Below are positions 26,703-35,320 of a stretch of 64,000 nt of DNA, in pieces. The translations under genes and the position numbers were made by a program. Under the pieces are notes generated by a model. It was not told the DNA's origin. It ran no database searches and worked only from the letters and a program-made list of their open reading frames with translations. Numbering within the stretch: the first letter of the stretch is position 1; the number at the start of each line of letters is the position of its first letter. Source of the DNA: Planctomycetaceae bacterium (GTDB lineage: Bacteria > Planctomycetota > Planctomycetia > Planctomycetales > Planctomycetaceae); assembly GCA_021732995.1 (NCBI GenBank), contig JAKFWA010000089.1:1-64000 (forward strand), in the 5' to 3' direction.

Positions 26703-27527
26703 TTACTTCAATTGCGCAACGACGTGCGGAATCAACTGTGAAAGTCGCTCACCACCGACGGCAGCCACTTTCAGGATTTTGCTGATGTCGGCAGGTTCCA
26801 AAGCGTCGGGCAGGCACATGTCGGTGACGATGGAAAAGCCCAACACTCGCAAGCTGGCGTGCTTGGCGACGATGACTTCGGGGACAGTAGACATGCCAAC
26901 GACGTCGGCACCCATGCCGCGCAGCATGCGATATTCAGCGCGCGTTTCGAGATTCGGGCCGGCAACCGCGATGAACACACCTTTGTGAGCAACGATGCCC
27001 AGCTTCAACGCGGATGCTTTCGCGATTTCAATTAATTGATGGTCGTACGGCTCGCACATATCAGGGAATCGCGGGCCGAGGTTGTCGTCGTTGACACCCC
27101 GCAGTGGGTTATCACCCATCAGGTTGATGTGGTCCTCAATAATCATCAGGTCCGCAAGTTCATACTGCGGATTCATACCACCAGCGGCGTTCGTGACGAT
27201 CAGAGTGTCGATGCCCATCGCCTTCATGACGCGCACGGGGAACGTCACCTGCTGCATCGAATAGCCTTCGTAGAAATGAAAGCGTCCTTCCATCGCGACG
27301 ATGGGGACTCCGGAGAGAGTGCCGCAGACAAGCTGCCCTTTGTGCGACTCGACCGTAGAGGTCGGGAAGTGCGGAATGTTGCCGTAATGAATGACGGCTT
27401 CCTGCTGGATTTGAGCTGCCAGACCGCCAAGACCTGTTCCCAGAATCAACCCTACGCGCGGTCGAGTCGACCACGCCTGACGAATGGCCTGTGCCGCGTC
27501 ATCGATCTTGGCTGCTAGTCCCAGCAT
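26703..27527 (-). CDS. punA: Purine nucleoside phosphorylase, trimeric type
   Basis: This 274-residue cytosolic enzyme cleaves purine nucleosides with phosphate to free base and sugar-1-phosphate. Visible features are the phosphate loop LGTGLGG (residues 29-35), SHKGQ with His62, [17 protein letters not shown], and [13 protein letters not shown]...[13 protein letters not shown] with Glu194 that binds the base. At the position of human Asn243 (GFSLITN) this protein has GFSIVTD with Asp236, which may shift base preference. It lies on the same strand 71 bases after the nitrilase-family gene, with RidA and MFS genes further upstream. Confidence 0.92.
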   Translation of the reverse strand: MLGLAAKIDDAAQAIRQAWSTRPRVGLILGTGLGGLAAQIQQEAVIHYGNIPHFPTSTVESHKGQLVCGTLSGVPIVAMEGRFHFYEGYSMQQVTFPVRVMKAMGIDTLIVTNAAGGMNPQYELADLMIIEDHINLMGDNPLRGVNDDNLGPRFPDMCEPYDHQLIEIAKASALKLGIVAHKGVFIAVAGPNLETRAEYRMLRGMGADVVGMSTVPEVIVAKHASLRVLGFSIVTDMCLPDALEPADISKILKVAAVGGERLSQLIPHVVAQLK

Positions 27528-27598
27528 GAAAGTGCTCCTGCAAAATCTGTCTGCGAGGTGATCTCGATTTCCACCAGCGGCTTGACGCGAGTTCTATT

Positions 27599-28459
27599 CT
27601 ACACAGTGACCTGTCGGTCCCCCGGTCGTGGCAGCGAATGCGGCTCGACCAGTGGGGCATACATCTCCGGCCGACGGTCCGCGAGACGATCAATCGCATG
27701 CTCGCCGACCTTGCGGACGACGCGTTTGTGGCGCGCGAGTGCCGGATCAATTTCGGCGTAGAGGATTTCCTCCTCATCGCCGTTACTGGTAACCAGCGTT
27801 GACCCGTCGGGACCACAGATGCGACTGCGTCCAATGAATCGAAAGCTGGCTTCCGTGCCCACTCGATTGCAAGCGGCGAAGTAAACGGCGTTTTCCATCG
27901 CTCGCGCGTTCAGAACATATCCGGCAACGCATTCCGCTCCGGGCGGCCAGTTGGTCGGGAGGGCAATCAGGTCCGCTCCCAGCAAGGTCAGACTGCGAGC
28001 CGCCTCGGGAAAAGCTGAGTCGTAGCAGATATTCATCCCGACTCTGAGGTCGCCCGCATTCTGCACGGCGAAGGGACGGTCGCCGAACGTTGCGAACTTG
28101 TCGACGCCCAGATAGGGCAGGTGAATCTTGCGATAGGTTCCGAGCAGGCCGCTTGGACCGAGTAGAATTGCAGTATTAAAGACTCGGTCACCATCCGCTT
28201 CGACAGTTCCGAAAACTGTATACACTCCAAGTTCGCGACAAACGGCCGTGAGAACTTCGGTCGCCGACCCGTTGACCGGCTGCGCAAACTTCCTCGCCTC
28301 ATCGAGGCTCGGAAAGCAGTAACCGGTCAGAGCACACTCCGGAAATACTGTCAGCGTCGCGCCGTTTCGCGCTGTTTCTTTGAGCCCCTCCGCCAGGCGG
28401 GCAACATTACGATCAATGTCACCCAGATGAATGTCCGTTTGCACGGCGGCGATCTTCAC
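27599..28459 (-). CDS. Carbon-nitrogen hydrolase (nitrilase superfamily)
   Basis: This 286-residue cytosolic amidohydrolase has the superfamily's catalytic triad in place: Glu41 in TVFPECALTGY, Lys111 in YRKIHLPY and Cys145 in NICYDSAFPE. The family hydrolyses amides, nitriles or carbamoyl groups (for example N-carbamoyl amino acids, omega-amides). Exact substrate cannot be told from motifs. It sits between an MFS transporter gene and purine nucleoside phosphorylase, all on the same strand with gaps of about 70 bases, so it may serve in nitrogen salvage. ATG 28459 begins directly with MKIAAVQ, a standard start for this family. Confidence 0.9.
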   Translation of the reverse strand: MKIAAVQTDIHLGDIDRNVARLAEGLKETARNGATLTVFPECALTGYCFPSLDEARKFAQPVNGSATEVLTAVCRELGVYTVFGTVEADGDRVFNTAILLGPSGLLGTYRKIHLPYLGVDKFATFGDRPFAVQNAGDLRVGMNICYDSAFPEAARSLTLLGADLIALPTNWPPGAECVAGYVLNARAMENAVYFAACNRVGTEASFRFIGRSRICGPDGSTLVTSNGDEEEILYAEIDPALARHKRVVRKVGEHAIDRLADRRPEMYAPLVEPHSLPRPGDRQVTV

Positions 28460-28529
28460 GGGTACTTCCTTATTGCCAAGAAGACTTGGGACTCAATTCC
28501 GCAGCGGAAGCTCTTTATATCCGACCGGG

Positions 28530-30053
28530 CTACTCATCCAAAGCTTCAGCTTTCGGTTCCGGCAGCCAGAATGAAGCAATGAAGCCCACAACGTAGACGG
28601 CGCAACCCACTGCGGCAGCAGTATAAGCCAACTTGGTCGGAGCATTCGCCAGATCGTCCGTCGCGGCCAATGTCGCTGTGACCCACGCGAACGAAGTTCC
28701 GATCAACCGACCGCCGATGTTAGCCGCGAAGCTTTCGCCGGTACCTCGCAGATGGAGTGGGTAAACTCGCGGCAAGTAGTTACCCCAGAAGCTGAACTGA
28801 GCCACCGTCAACAAGCCCGCAACGAACAAGCCGGCGTAAGTGAGCGTCAAGTTCGTCGTTGCGCAGTAGGCGAAGATCAGAGGCATCAGGAAGATGCCCG
28901 GAATCTGGAACAGTCGCAGCAGCGACCTGCGGCTGACAATGATGACCGCCAGAGCGGCCATCGCAAAGCGGCCGATCAGCCCGCCGACTTCCTGCACCTT
29001 GGTCACGCTGGCGGCGATCTCTTGAGTTGCCTTGCCTCGGACCGGTCCTTCGACCTTCGCACGCTCAGCACCGATCAGCTTCTTGCGTTCTTCTTCCGGT
29101 GCTTCCGCCAGCTTCTTTTTGAATTCTGGATCGCTCAACCGTTTCTCAACCCGTTCCTGAACTGCCGGGGCTTCGACCGCCTTCTTGACGGTGTCTTTGA
29201 CTTCCGGCAGACCCGGGATGATACGCTGAATGTGTTGAATGGCGCCGAACGCCCCACCAAAGCTGCAAGCAAACATGATCGTCGTGACAATCGTCGTGCG
29301 ACGCAGTTCAGGCGAGAACAACTGGGCGATACTCGCCCTCTTCAGAGTGCCAGCCTCTTTCTTCTGTGCCCATACGGGAGATTCGGGCAAGAATGGTCGG
29401 ATGACGATCAACGGAATCGCGGGAATGATTCCCGACATCAGCGTATATCGCCACGCGGCGTGTGCATTGGCATCACTAATGACACCACCAAAAATCGGGC
29501 GGATCGCTGGCAGGAATTTTTCACCATAAGAGTTCGCCAAGCCATACGCGACCGCAACCAGAAGACCGCCTACCGAGGAAAATGCCTGGGTGTAGCCCAG
29601 CACTTTTTCACGCTGGTGAGGGTCAGCAAACAGTTCCGCGAGCCAGGCGACCGCCGCCACGAACTCCACGCACACGCCGATGAACACGAAACAGCGGAAC
29701 GTCAACAACATCCAGACATTGGTCGAGAATCCGGCACAAAAAGCAGCGATCGCATAAATCAAAATCGACCATGTCAGCACGCGGCGACGTCCAAGTCGGT
29801 CGGTCAAATAACCGCCAATCAATCCAAAAATGCCGCCCGCGACAGCCGGAATGTAGAACAGGCGTCCGACCCACATATTGAATTCTGGAGAACCCGGTGC
29901 GGCTCCCACCAGTTCCTGCAACGCCGGACCGACAATCAACGGCAGCATCAGCAGTTCATAAATATCAAACGCAAATCCGATCGATGCAATCACACAAATC
30001 AGCCACGCGACGCGGGTCATGGCTTGAGGCGCAGCCGGAGCGGTTTGAGACAT
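28530..30053 (-). CDS. MFS transporter with a charged insertion between helices 7 and 8
   Basis: This inner-membrane transporter of 507 residues has the major-facilitator layout. The loop 2-3 signature appears as GGYLTDRLGRRRVL (residues 80-93), and a sugar-porter-like PESPVW ends the first half. After helix 7 (about residues 254-278) there is a highly charged segment of about 75 residues (281-355) rich in Lys, Glu and Ala, predicted helical, before helix 8. Ordinary MFS proteins have only a short loop there. Substrate is unknown; neighbours (nitrilase-like enzyme, purine nucleoside phosphorylase, RidA) hint at a nitrogen compound. Confidence 0.88.
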   Translation of the reverse strand: MSQTAPAAPQAMTRVAWLICVIASIGFAFDIYELLMLPLIVGPALQELVGAAPGSPEFNMWVGRLFYIPAVAGGIFGLIGGYLTDRLGRRRVLTWSILIYAIAAFCAGFSTNVWMLLTFRCFVFIGVCVEFVAAVAWLAELFADPHQREKVLGYTQAFSSVGGLLVAVAYGLANSYGEKFLPAIRPIFGGVISDANAHAAWRYTLMSGIIPAIPLIVIRPFLPESPVWAQKKEAGTLKRASIAQLFSPELRRTTIVTTIMFACSFGGAFGAIQHIQRIIPGLPEVKDTVKKAVEAPAVQERVEKRLSDPEFKKKLAEAPEEERKKLIGAERAKVEGPVRGKATQEIAASVTKVQEVGGLIGRFAMAALAVIIVSRRSLLRLFQIPGIFLMPLIFAYCATTNLTLTYAGLFVAGLLTVAQFSFWGNYLPRVYPLHLRGTGESFAANIGGRLIGTSFAWVTATLAATDDLANAPTKLAYTAAAVGCAVYVVGFIASFWLPEPKAEALDE

Positions 30054-30135
30054 CGGCGGGAGTCCTTGAGGAGTGATCTCAGAGCGTGTAACGGCGGGAA
30101 CTTCGGGGACAAACTACTGCGCAAACAGAAATGCG

Positions 30136-30597
30136 CTATTCCTTAACCTGCACAATGCACTCGACTTCAACGGTGATATTGCTTGGCAACGAACCCATGC
30201 CGACGGCACTGCGCGCACCGCGACCAGCGTCGCCGAAAACTTCCACCATCAGGTCACTGAAGCCGTTCATAACCTTCGGATGGTTCTGAAAATCCGGTAC
30301 GGCGTTAACCATGCCGAGGACCTTAACTACGCGAACTACGCGGTCGAGGCTGCCCAAGGTTTTCTTCAGGGTGGCGAGGATCGCGAGGCCGACCTGGCGG
30401 GCCGCTGCGTATGCTTCCTCTTCACTCACGTCTTTCCCAACTTTTCCGGTGATCAGCGTCTTATCCGGCTTCAAAGGCCCGTGTCCCGAGACGTAGCAGA
30501 TGTCTCCGACTTGGACGACCGGCGTGTAGTTGCCACCGGGTTTAGGGGCCGGAGGGAACTCCAGGCCGAGTTCTGTCACTCTCATTTCAGCACTCAT
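30136..30597 (-). CDS. RidA family protein
   Basis: This 153-residue cytosolic protein resembles RidA/YjgF, which hydrolyses reactive enamine/imine intermediates formed by PLP enzymes. Visible features are VQVGDICYVSGHGPL near residue 35, the central AARQVGLAILATLKKTLGSLD helix and the C-terminal ARSAVGMGSLPSNITVEVECI. That last stretch contains the conserved arginine. The length matches the longer RidA subgroup. ATG 30597 has TTGGAG ten bases upstream; the TTG at 30612 is less likely because it overlaps that site. It is the first gene of the leftward run RidA-MFS-nitrilase-PNP. Confidence 0.88.
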   Translation of the reverse strand: MSAEMRVTELGLEFPPAPKPGGNYTPVVQVGDICYVSGHGPLKPDKTLITGKVGKDVSEEEAYAAARQVGLAILATLKKTLGSLDRVVRVVKVLGMVNAVPDFQNHPKVMNGFSDLMVEVFGDAGRGARSAVGMGSLPSNITVEVECIVQVKE

Positions 30598-30964
30598 GGG
30601 CGAATACTCCAAGGCTGGGAATAACCATGACTAGGGCCACTTTAGCGAAACCGCGCAGCGACTTCGACCGGTCAGAGGTCGTTTGGAGCCCTAGAAATCC
30701 GCGAGTCGAATCAAGCCAACGGGAACCCTGAACATGGCAGTGAACAACAGGCGATTTGATCAGTCAAAAATGTGATCAATACCCACATTCTGGCCCACTT
30801 CTAGCAGAGGTCCGCTCCTTGACGGAGCGCGATGGTCCCATTAAAAGCCCGACCTTCCCAGCCGGAGAGCGGTTCAGTCCAGTAATTTGGAATCCACATT
30901 CATCGCTCTGCTTGGACAACCTGAGTGGGCCCCCCAGAACATTGCAGCTTGAGTGGAATGCAGA
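30598..30964. promoter_or_regulatory. Divergent intergenic region with an inverted repeat, upstream of pheA and RidA
   Basis: This 367-base region separates two divergent genes. A perfect inverted repeat TTGATCA-N10-TGATCAA lies at 30756-30779, a fair candidate for a dimeric regulator's site. It is about 185 bases before the pheA start and 160 before the RidA start. No clear promoter hexamers, leader peptide or riboswitch was recognised. Confidence 0.45.
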
Positions 30965-32116
30965 ATGGCGAAAAAGAAAGCAACGGCGCGCAAAACCGAA
31001 AGCGTGCGCGAAAAGCCGAGTTCACCAAGTCCAGCAGTCGTTCGCAAACGTACGCCGGAGCAAATTGAGGCCGCAGCTGCGAAGCTCGATCTTGAGCTCG
31101 TCGAATTGATGAGCAAGCGTGCTCAACTGGCCGTCGAATGGGTCGGTTCTCAGCCCAATCCGCGGGCTGCGGTGTTCTCGCCCATTGTGGCGGTTCCACC
31201 CGCTGTTGCCGCGACGAAGAACCAAAGTTCGCTCTCGAACGATTTCTTGGCGAATCATGTGCGTCAGCTGGTGGCAGCAGCTCGCCAAACCGTACGCACA
31301 CAACGAATTGCGTACCTCGGCCCCGCTCACAGCCATACGCACCAGGCGGCTATTCAGCGGTTTGGCCCCACCGCTGAACTGGTTCCCGTCAGCACGATTG
31401 CAGCGGTCTTTGAAGATGTGAATCGCGGGCACTCCGAGTTCGGAGTTGTCCCCGTCGAAAACAGCACAGACGGTCGAGTTGTTGACACTCTGGACATGTT
31501 TACTCGTCTGCCGATCCGCATCTGCGGCGAGGTCCAGATCGCCATTGAGCACAATCTGCTGGCCAAGTGCCCACGCAGCGAGATTGTTGAGATCTACAGC
31601 AAGCCTCAGGCGTTCTCGCAGTGCCGCAACTGGTTGGCGAGGCACATGCCGTCTGCTCGCTTGCACGACGTCACCAGCACTTCGACGGCCGCTCAACTGG
31701 CCCGTGACAAGCCCGGTGCTGCCGCGATCGCGAATTCGCGAGCTGCTGTTGAATACGGTTTGCAGATCGTGGCGAGTTCCATTCAGGATAATCCGCATAA
31801 TACGACGCGATTCCTGGTCATTGGCGATGTGCAGTCGAAGCCGTCCGGCAACGATCGCACGGCGATTTTGCTGCAGATTCCGCATCGTCCTGGTGCGTTG
31901 TCAGATGCGTTGCAGGCCTTCAAAGACAACAAGATCAATCTGAGCTGGATTGAATCGTTCCCGTTGCGTCCGCCAGAGTCTGGCTACCTGTTCTTCCTCG
32001 ACTTTGAAGGACATTCACAGGACGCAAAAGTGAAGAAGGCGATTGACCAGATCGCTCGCATCGCTCTGCGAGTCGAACTACTCGGTTCCTATCCGCGCGG
32101 CGATGTGCCAGTTTAG
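30965..32116 (+). CDS. pheA: Prephenate dehydratase with ACT domain and degenerate chorismate-mutase-like N-terminus
   Basis: This 383-residue enzyme of phenylalanine synthesis converts prephenate to phenylpyruvate. The dehydratase part starts at [13 protein letters not shown] and includes [26 protein letters not shown] and the catalytic TRF in NTTRFLVIG. An ACT domain follows ([21 protein letters not shown]), the usual phenylalanine sensor. The N-terminal 90 residues hold one chorismate-mutase-like helix ([20 protein letters not shown]), but the region where AroQ has its second active-site helix is Pro/Ala-rich, so mutase activity is doubtful. ATG 30965 has only a weak ribosome binding site (GAGTGGA). 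Confidence 0.88.
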   Translation: MAKKKATARKTESVREKPSSPSPAVVRKRTPEQIEAAAAKLDLELVELMSKRAQLAVEWVGSQPNPRAAVFSPIVAVPPAVAATKNQSSLSNDFLANHVRQLVAAARQTVRTQRIAYLGPAHSHTHQAAIQRFGPTAELVPVSTIAAVFEDVNRGHSEFGVVPVENSTDGRVVDTLDMFTRLPIRICGEVQIAIEHNLLAKCPRSEIVEIYSKPQAFSQCRNWLARHMPSARLHDVTSTSTAAQLARDKPGAAAIANSRAAVEYGLQIVASSIQDNPHNTTRFLVIGDVQSKPSGNDRTAILLQIPHRPGALSDALQAFKDNKINLSWIESFPLRPPESGYLFFLDFEGHSQDAKVKKAIDQIARIALRVELLGSYPRGDVPV

Positions 32117-32177
32117 GAATTGAGCTGGATAACGCAGTACTAACGTGTTCGCAGAGAGAAGGTTGAGACGAGATTCT

Positions 32178-32942
32178 ATGAAGCGGAAACTGATTGTCGC
32201 CAACTGGAAGATGAACCAACTGCTGGCTCAGTTGCGGCAGTTCTTCAAGACGCTGGCTGACGCGAAGATCACGTCTGATGCTGTCGAATTGGTAGTCTGC
32301 CCGTCGTTGCCCTACTTGGCTTCTGCTGTGGAAGCGGCCAGCGGCAGCAAAGTGGCGATCGGGGCTCAGAATGTTTCCGAGTGCGACTTCGGAGCCTTTA
32401 CCGGTGAAGTTGCGGCTCAAATGCTGACAGACATCGGCTGCAAGTGGGTGCTGATTGGGCACAGCGAGCGACGTTCGTTGTATCACGAAACCGATGAACT
32501 CGTCGGCAAGAAGACTGCTAAGGCGCTGTCGGTCGGACTTAACCCCATTCTTTGCGTGGGTGAGACACTCGCGCAGCGAGAAGCAGGCATCACAGACGCA
32601 ACGGTTCAGTCTCAGCTACGCGCCGCGTTGAAGGGCATAGCCGCTCAAACGCAGCCGGAACTGGTGTTTGCTTACGAACCTGTCTGGGCGATCGGAACCG
32701 GTAAAACCGCGACCGCTGAAGAAGCGAATCGGGTTCACGGGGTGATCCGGCAGGAGTTGGCTGCGATTTATGGTGAGGCGGCGGCTAGATCTGCCCGCAT
32801 TCTGTACGGCGGCAGTGCGAAGCCCGATAATGCGGCCAGCTTGCTGCAGCAGCCACATATTGATGGCCTGTTGATCGGTGGCGCCAGTTTAGCGGCGGAT
32901 TCGTTCGCGAAGATTGCCGCAGCGGGAGTTGTGCCCGGCTAA
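32178..32942 (+). CDS. tpiA: Triose-phosphate isomerase
   Basis: This 254-residue glycolytic enzyme interconverts dihydroxyacetone phosphate and glyceraldehyde 3-phosphate. Active-site residues are all present: Lys11 in ANWKMN, His95 in IGHSERR and Glu167 in YEPVWAIGTGKTA, with the phosphate-binding YGGSAKPDNA near the end. Length is normal for the family. The ATG at 32178 gives the standard KLIVANWKMN start. It begins a same-strand run tpiA-secG-yicC-gmk-rpoZ-gnd. Confidence 0.97.
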   Translation: MKRKLIVANWKMNQLLAQLRQFFKTLADAKITSDAVELVVCPSLPYLASAVEAASGSKVAIGAQNVSECDFGAFTGEVAAQMLTDIGCKWVLIGHSERRSLYHETDELVGKKTAKALSVGLNPILCVGETLAQREAGITDATVQSQLRAALKGIAAQTQPELVFAYEPVWAIGTGKTATAEEANRVHGVIRQELAAIYGEAAARSARILYGGSAKPDNAASLLQQPHIDGLLIGGASLAADSFAKIAAAGVVPG

Positions 32943-33011
32943 AGTGGCAGGAATCTCAAAGGGTATGCACTTGGAAGTGGCGGACGCGTCACTATTGCGA
33001 GGATTATTCTG

Positions 33012-33437
33012 ATGGCTGTTTTGGCCCTGAGTTGGGCTGTCTTCTCCATGACATTGTTGTCGATCCTGAGTGTCTGCTTGATTCTCGTGATCCTGATTCA
33101 GCGCGGTCGTGGTGGCGGTCTGGTTTCGGCATTTGGCGGCATGAGCGGCCAAAGCGCGTTCGGTACGCGCGCCGGTGACATATTCACTCGCATCACGATC
33201 GGCATCATCGCGGCTTGGGTTATCCTGGCTGGACTCACCGGCATCGCCGTCCGCAGTGAGAACCCCGAAGGCAAGAAGTTTGATGGCGGGGCTCAGGTTG
33301 GAACGTCCAAGTTCGACGACGGCAAACCGGCGGCGAAGGACGACAAGTCGGCGAAGGATGAGACCGACGCACCAGCCAAGACGGACGAGAAGGCTGCAGA
33401 GAAGGAAAAGACCCCGGACAGCAAGGACCGCGAGTAG
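33012..33437 (+). CDS. secG: Preprotein translocase subunit SecG
   Basis: This small inner-membrane subunit of the SecYEG channel helps protein export. The 141-residue product has the SecG plan: helix 1 (MTLLSILSVCLILVILIQRG), the conserved GRGGGLVSAFGG...SAFGTRAGD loop, and helix 2 (IGIIAAWVILAGLTGIAV). A long, charged, Lys/Asp/Ala-rich C-terminal tail of about 60 residues is added, longer than in Escherichia coli. It follows tpiA after 69 bases, a gene order seen in many bacteria. Confidence 0.93.
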   Translation: MAVLALSWAVFSMTLLSILSVCLILVILIQRGRGGGLVSAFGGMSGQSAFGTRAGDIFTRITIGIIAAWVILAGLTGIAVRSENPEGKKFDGGAQVGTSKFDDGKPAAKDDKSAKDETDAPAKTDEKAAEKEKTPDSKDRE

Positions 33438-33473
33438 TTCGCTGCGTTGTGACTGCGGATTCTGGAGATTGGC

Positions 33474-34355
33474 GTGGTTGTTAGCATGACAGGTTTCGGG
33501 GCCGCGACCGGCAGCTTCGGGGACTCCGAGATCTCTGTCGAGATCCGATCCGTCAATGGTCGGCATCTGAAGATCACCAATCGATTGCCCGAGTGTCTGC
33601 AGCAGCACGAATCTGACGTTGAGCGCCTCGTGAAGGCGCAGATCCACCGCGGAACTTGTACGGTTCATATCTCGATCAGCGCCAACTCGAAGAAGGGGCG
33701 CTTTGAACTGAACGCTGACCTGTTCCGCGAACTCTGGAATTCTGCCTGGCCAATCGCTCAGGAGTTTGGGGTGTCCCGCGACGCGATCGCGAGTTCGCTG
33801 ATGCAGGTGCCCGGAATGATTTCGGACCTGAAGAGCGAAGCGGCCGCGACTCCTCCTTTCGAAGCCGTTGAGAGCGTCTGCACTGCTGCCTTGGCCGAAT
33901 TTGACGCGTTTCGTGTTCGTGAAGGCACGGCCATGCAGCAGGAATTACTGCGGCAGGTGACGTTTTTGATCGAGCGGACGGATGAAATCGCCAGCCGGTT
34001 ACCGGGCATCATCGAGGCTCACCGGGCTCGGTTGGGAGAGCGTGCTCGAGCCTTGGCTGACGGCATTCTGGCACCATCGCAGCTCTCAGAGCTGACGCGC
34101 GAGGTTGCTCAACTTGCAGATCGCTGTGACATCAACGAAGAAGTGACCCGGCTGGGCTGTCATCTGGTTGACTTCAAGACCAGCGTGCAGGAAGAAAACA
34201 ACCAGGGTCGAAAGCTGGACTTCCTCTGCCAGGAAATTTTCCGCGAGATCAATACAATCGGCGCGAAGGTGAATGAGATTGAAATGTCGCGCATTACGAT
34301 CGACATCAAGAACACGGTCGAGAGAATGCGTGAACTGGTTCAGAACGTCGCCTGA
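33474..34355 (+). CDS. YicC family endoribonuclease-like protein
   Basis: The 293-residue product matches the YicC/YloC family, whose Escherichia coli member is reported to be an endoribonuclease involved in small-RNA turnover. Hallmarks are the start VVSMTGFGAA, EIRSVNGRHLKITNRLPE and the C-terminal SVQEENNQGRKLDFLCQEIFREINT region (key residues R-x-LDFL-x-QE-x-x-RE), ending with EIKNTVE-like IDIKNTVERMRELVQNV. The GTG start at 33474 has GGAG upstream and gives the conserved SMTGFG spacing. It precedes gmk, as in many genomes. Confidence 0.92.
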   Translation: MVVSMTGFGAATGSFGDSEISVEIRSVNGRHLKITNRLPECLQQHESDVERLVKAQIHRGTCTVHISISANSKKGRFELNADLFRELWNSAWPIAQEFGVSRDAIASSLMQVPGMISDLKSEAAATPPFEAVESVCTAALAEFDAFRVREGTAMQQELLRQVTFLIERTDEIASRLPGIIEAHRARLGERARALADGILAPSQLSELTREVAQLADRCDINEEVTRLGCHLVDFKTSVQEENNQGRKLDFLCQEIFREINTIGAKVNEIEMSRITIDIKNTVERMRELVQNVA

Positions 34356-34393
34356 TCGCGTTGTCTGCGGCGTTACTTGAGGAAGCTTGGCAC

Positions 34394-34954
34394 GTGCGAC
34401 TACTGATTATTTCAGGACCCAGTGGCAGCGGGAAATCGACTCTCGTCCGCCATCTGATCGGCCGGGAGGCCATCCCCGTGGCGAAATCCATTTCTGCCAC
34501 AACCAGGCCGGCGCGGCCAGGCGAAGTTAACGGCAAGGATTATTTCTTCCTTCCGAAGGATGAGTTCCTGCGGCGGCGAGCGGCAGGGGAGTTTGCGGAA
34601 ACGAACGAAGTTCACGAATCAGGAGTCTGGTACGGAACACTCCTGGCAGAACTGCAGCGGATTGTGGACAGTGGCCGGACGCCGCTGTTGGAAATTGACA
34701 TTCAGGGTGGTTTGAGACTGCTCGAAGAATTCAAAGATACACTCAGCATTTTTATTACAACAGCGAGTCCGGATGAGTTCCGGAAACGACTCAGCTCACG
34801 AGGCAGCGAATCACCTGAGCAGATTGCGAAGCGACTGGAGACAGCGGAACGGGAACTGAAGCTGGCTCACTTGTATTCGCATCAGGTCTGCAACGATTCA
34901 CTCGACCGGGCTGTGGACGAGATTGTCTCGCTCTTCAAATCACACTGGAAATAA
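34394..34954 (+). CDS. gmk: Guanylate kinase
   Basis: This 186-residue cytosolic enzyme phosphorylates GMP to GDP. It shows P-loop SGPSGSGKSTL, the GMP-binding SATTRPARPGEVNGKDYFF with its arginines and tyrosine-equivalent positions, LLEIDIQG and the lid region RLSSRGSESPEQIAKRL. GTG 34394 was chosen because GAGGAA lies about nine bases upstream and the P-loop then falls near residue 8, as in homologues. The TTG at 34361 would add an unconserved extension. rpoZ follows after 13 bases. Confidence 0.95.
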   Translation: MRLLIISGPSGSGKSTLVRHLIGREAIPVAKSISATTRPARPGEVNGKDYFFLPKDEFLRRRAAGEFAETNEVHESGVWYGTLLAELQRIVDSGRTPLLEIDIQGGLRLLEEFKDTLSIFITTASPDEFRKRLSSRGSESPEQIAKRLETAERELKLAHLYSHQVCNDSLDRAVDEIVSLFKSHWK

Positions 34955-34967
34955 ACAAGGAGATGCG

Positions 34968-35264
34968 GTGTACCAAGAACTGATGCAAGAAGTCATCGTC
35001 AACAAGGTCGGCGGTCGATTTAAGCTATCTGCTTTGATGCAGAAGCGGCTGGTTGCGCTCAATCGCGGGGCTCGCCCGCTGGTGGATCTGATCACGAACG
35101 ATCCGATGGAAATCGTGATCGCGGAAGTCATGCAGGATAAAATCTATCTGGATGCCAGCGGCAACCTGGCTGTAACGGATGCTTCCGCAACCGTCACCAC
35201 AACGCCGGCCAAGGCAATGACTGAGCCGACCGATGGCGGACCGTCTCTTGGCGACGCAATGTAA
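34968..35264 (+). CDS. rpoZ: RNA polymerase omega subunit
   Basis: This 98-residue protein helps assemble RNA polymerase. The core VNKVGGRFKLSALMQKR and the downstream ALNRGARPLVDL are the omega motif. A short acidic/Thr-rich tail follows. The GTG start at 34968 has AAGGAG six bases upstream, which decides it over the open frame that begins inside gmk. Gene order gmk-rpoZ is widely conserved. Confidence 0.92.
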   Translation: MYQELMQEVIVNKVGGRFKLSALMQKRLVALNRGARPLVDLITNDPMEIVIAEVMQDKIYLDASGNLAVTDASATVTTTPAKAMTEPTDGGPSLGDAM

Positions 35265-35320
35265 TTCGCGGCTTGTGTTCTGATACCTTCGACCAAACAA
35301 ATATCTAATGGAGTGGTAAC

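Noticed and set aside
28752-30146. 464-codon plus-strand open frame opposite the MFS gene
   Set aside because: Antisense shadow with Arg/Gln/His-rich composition and no family features; the MFS gene on the other strand is clear.
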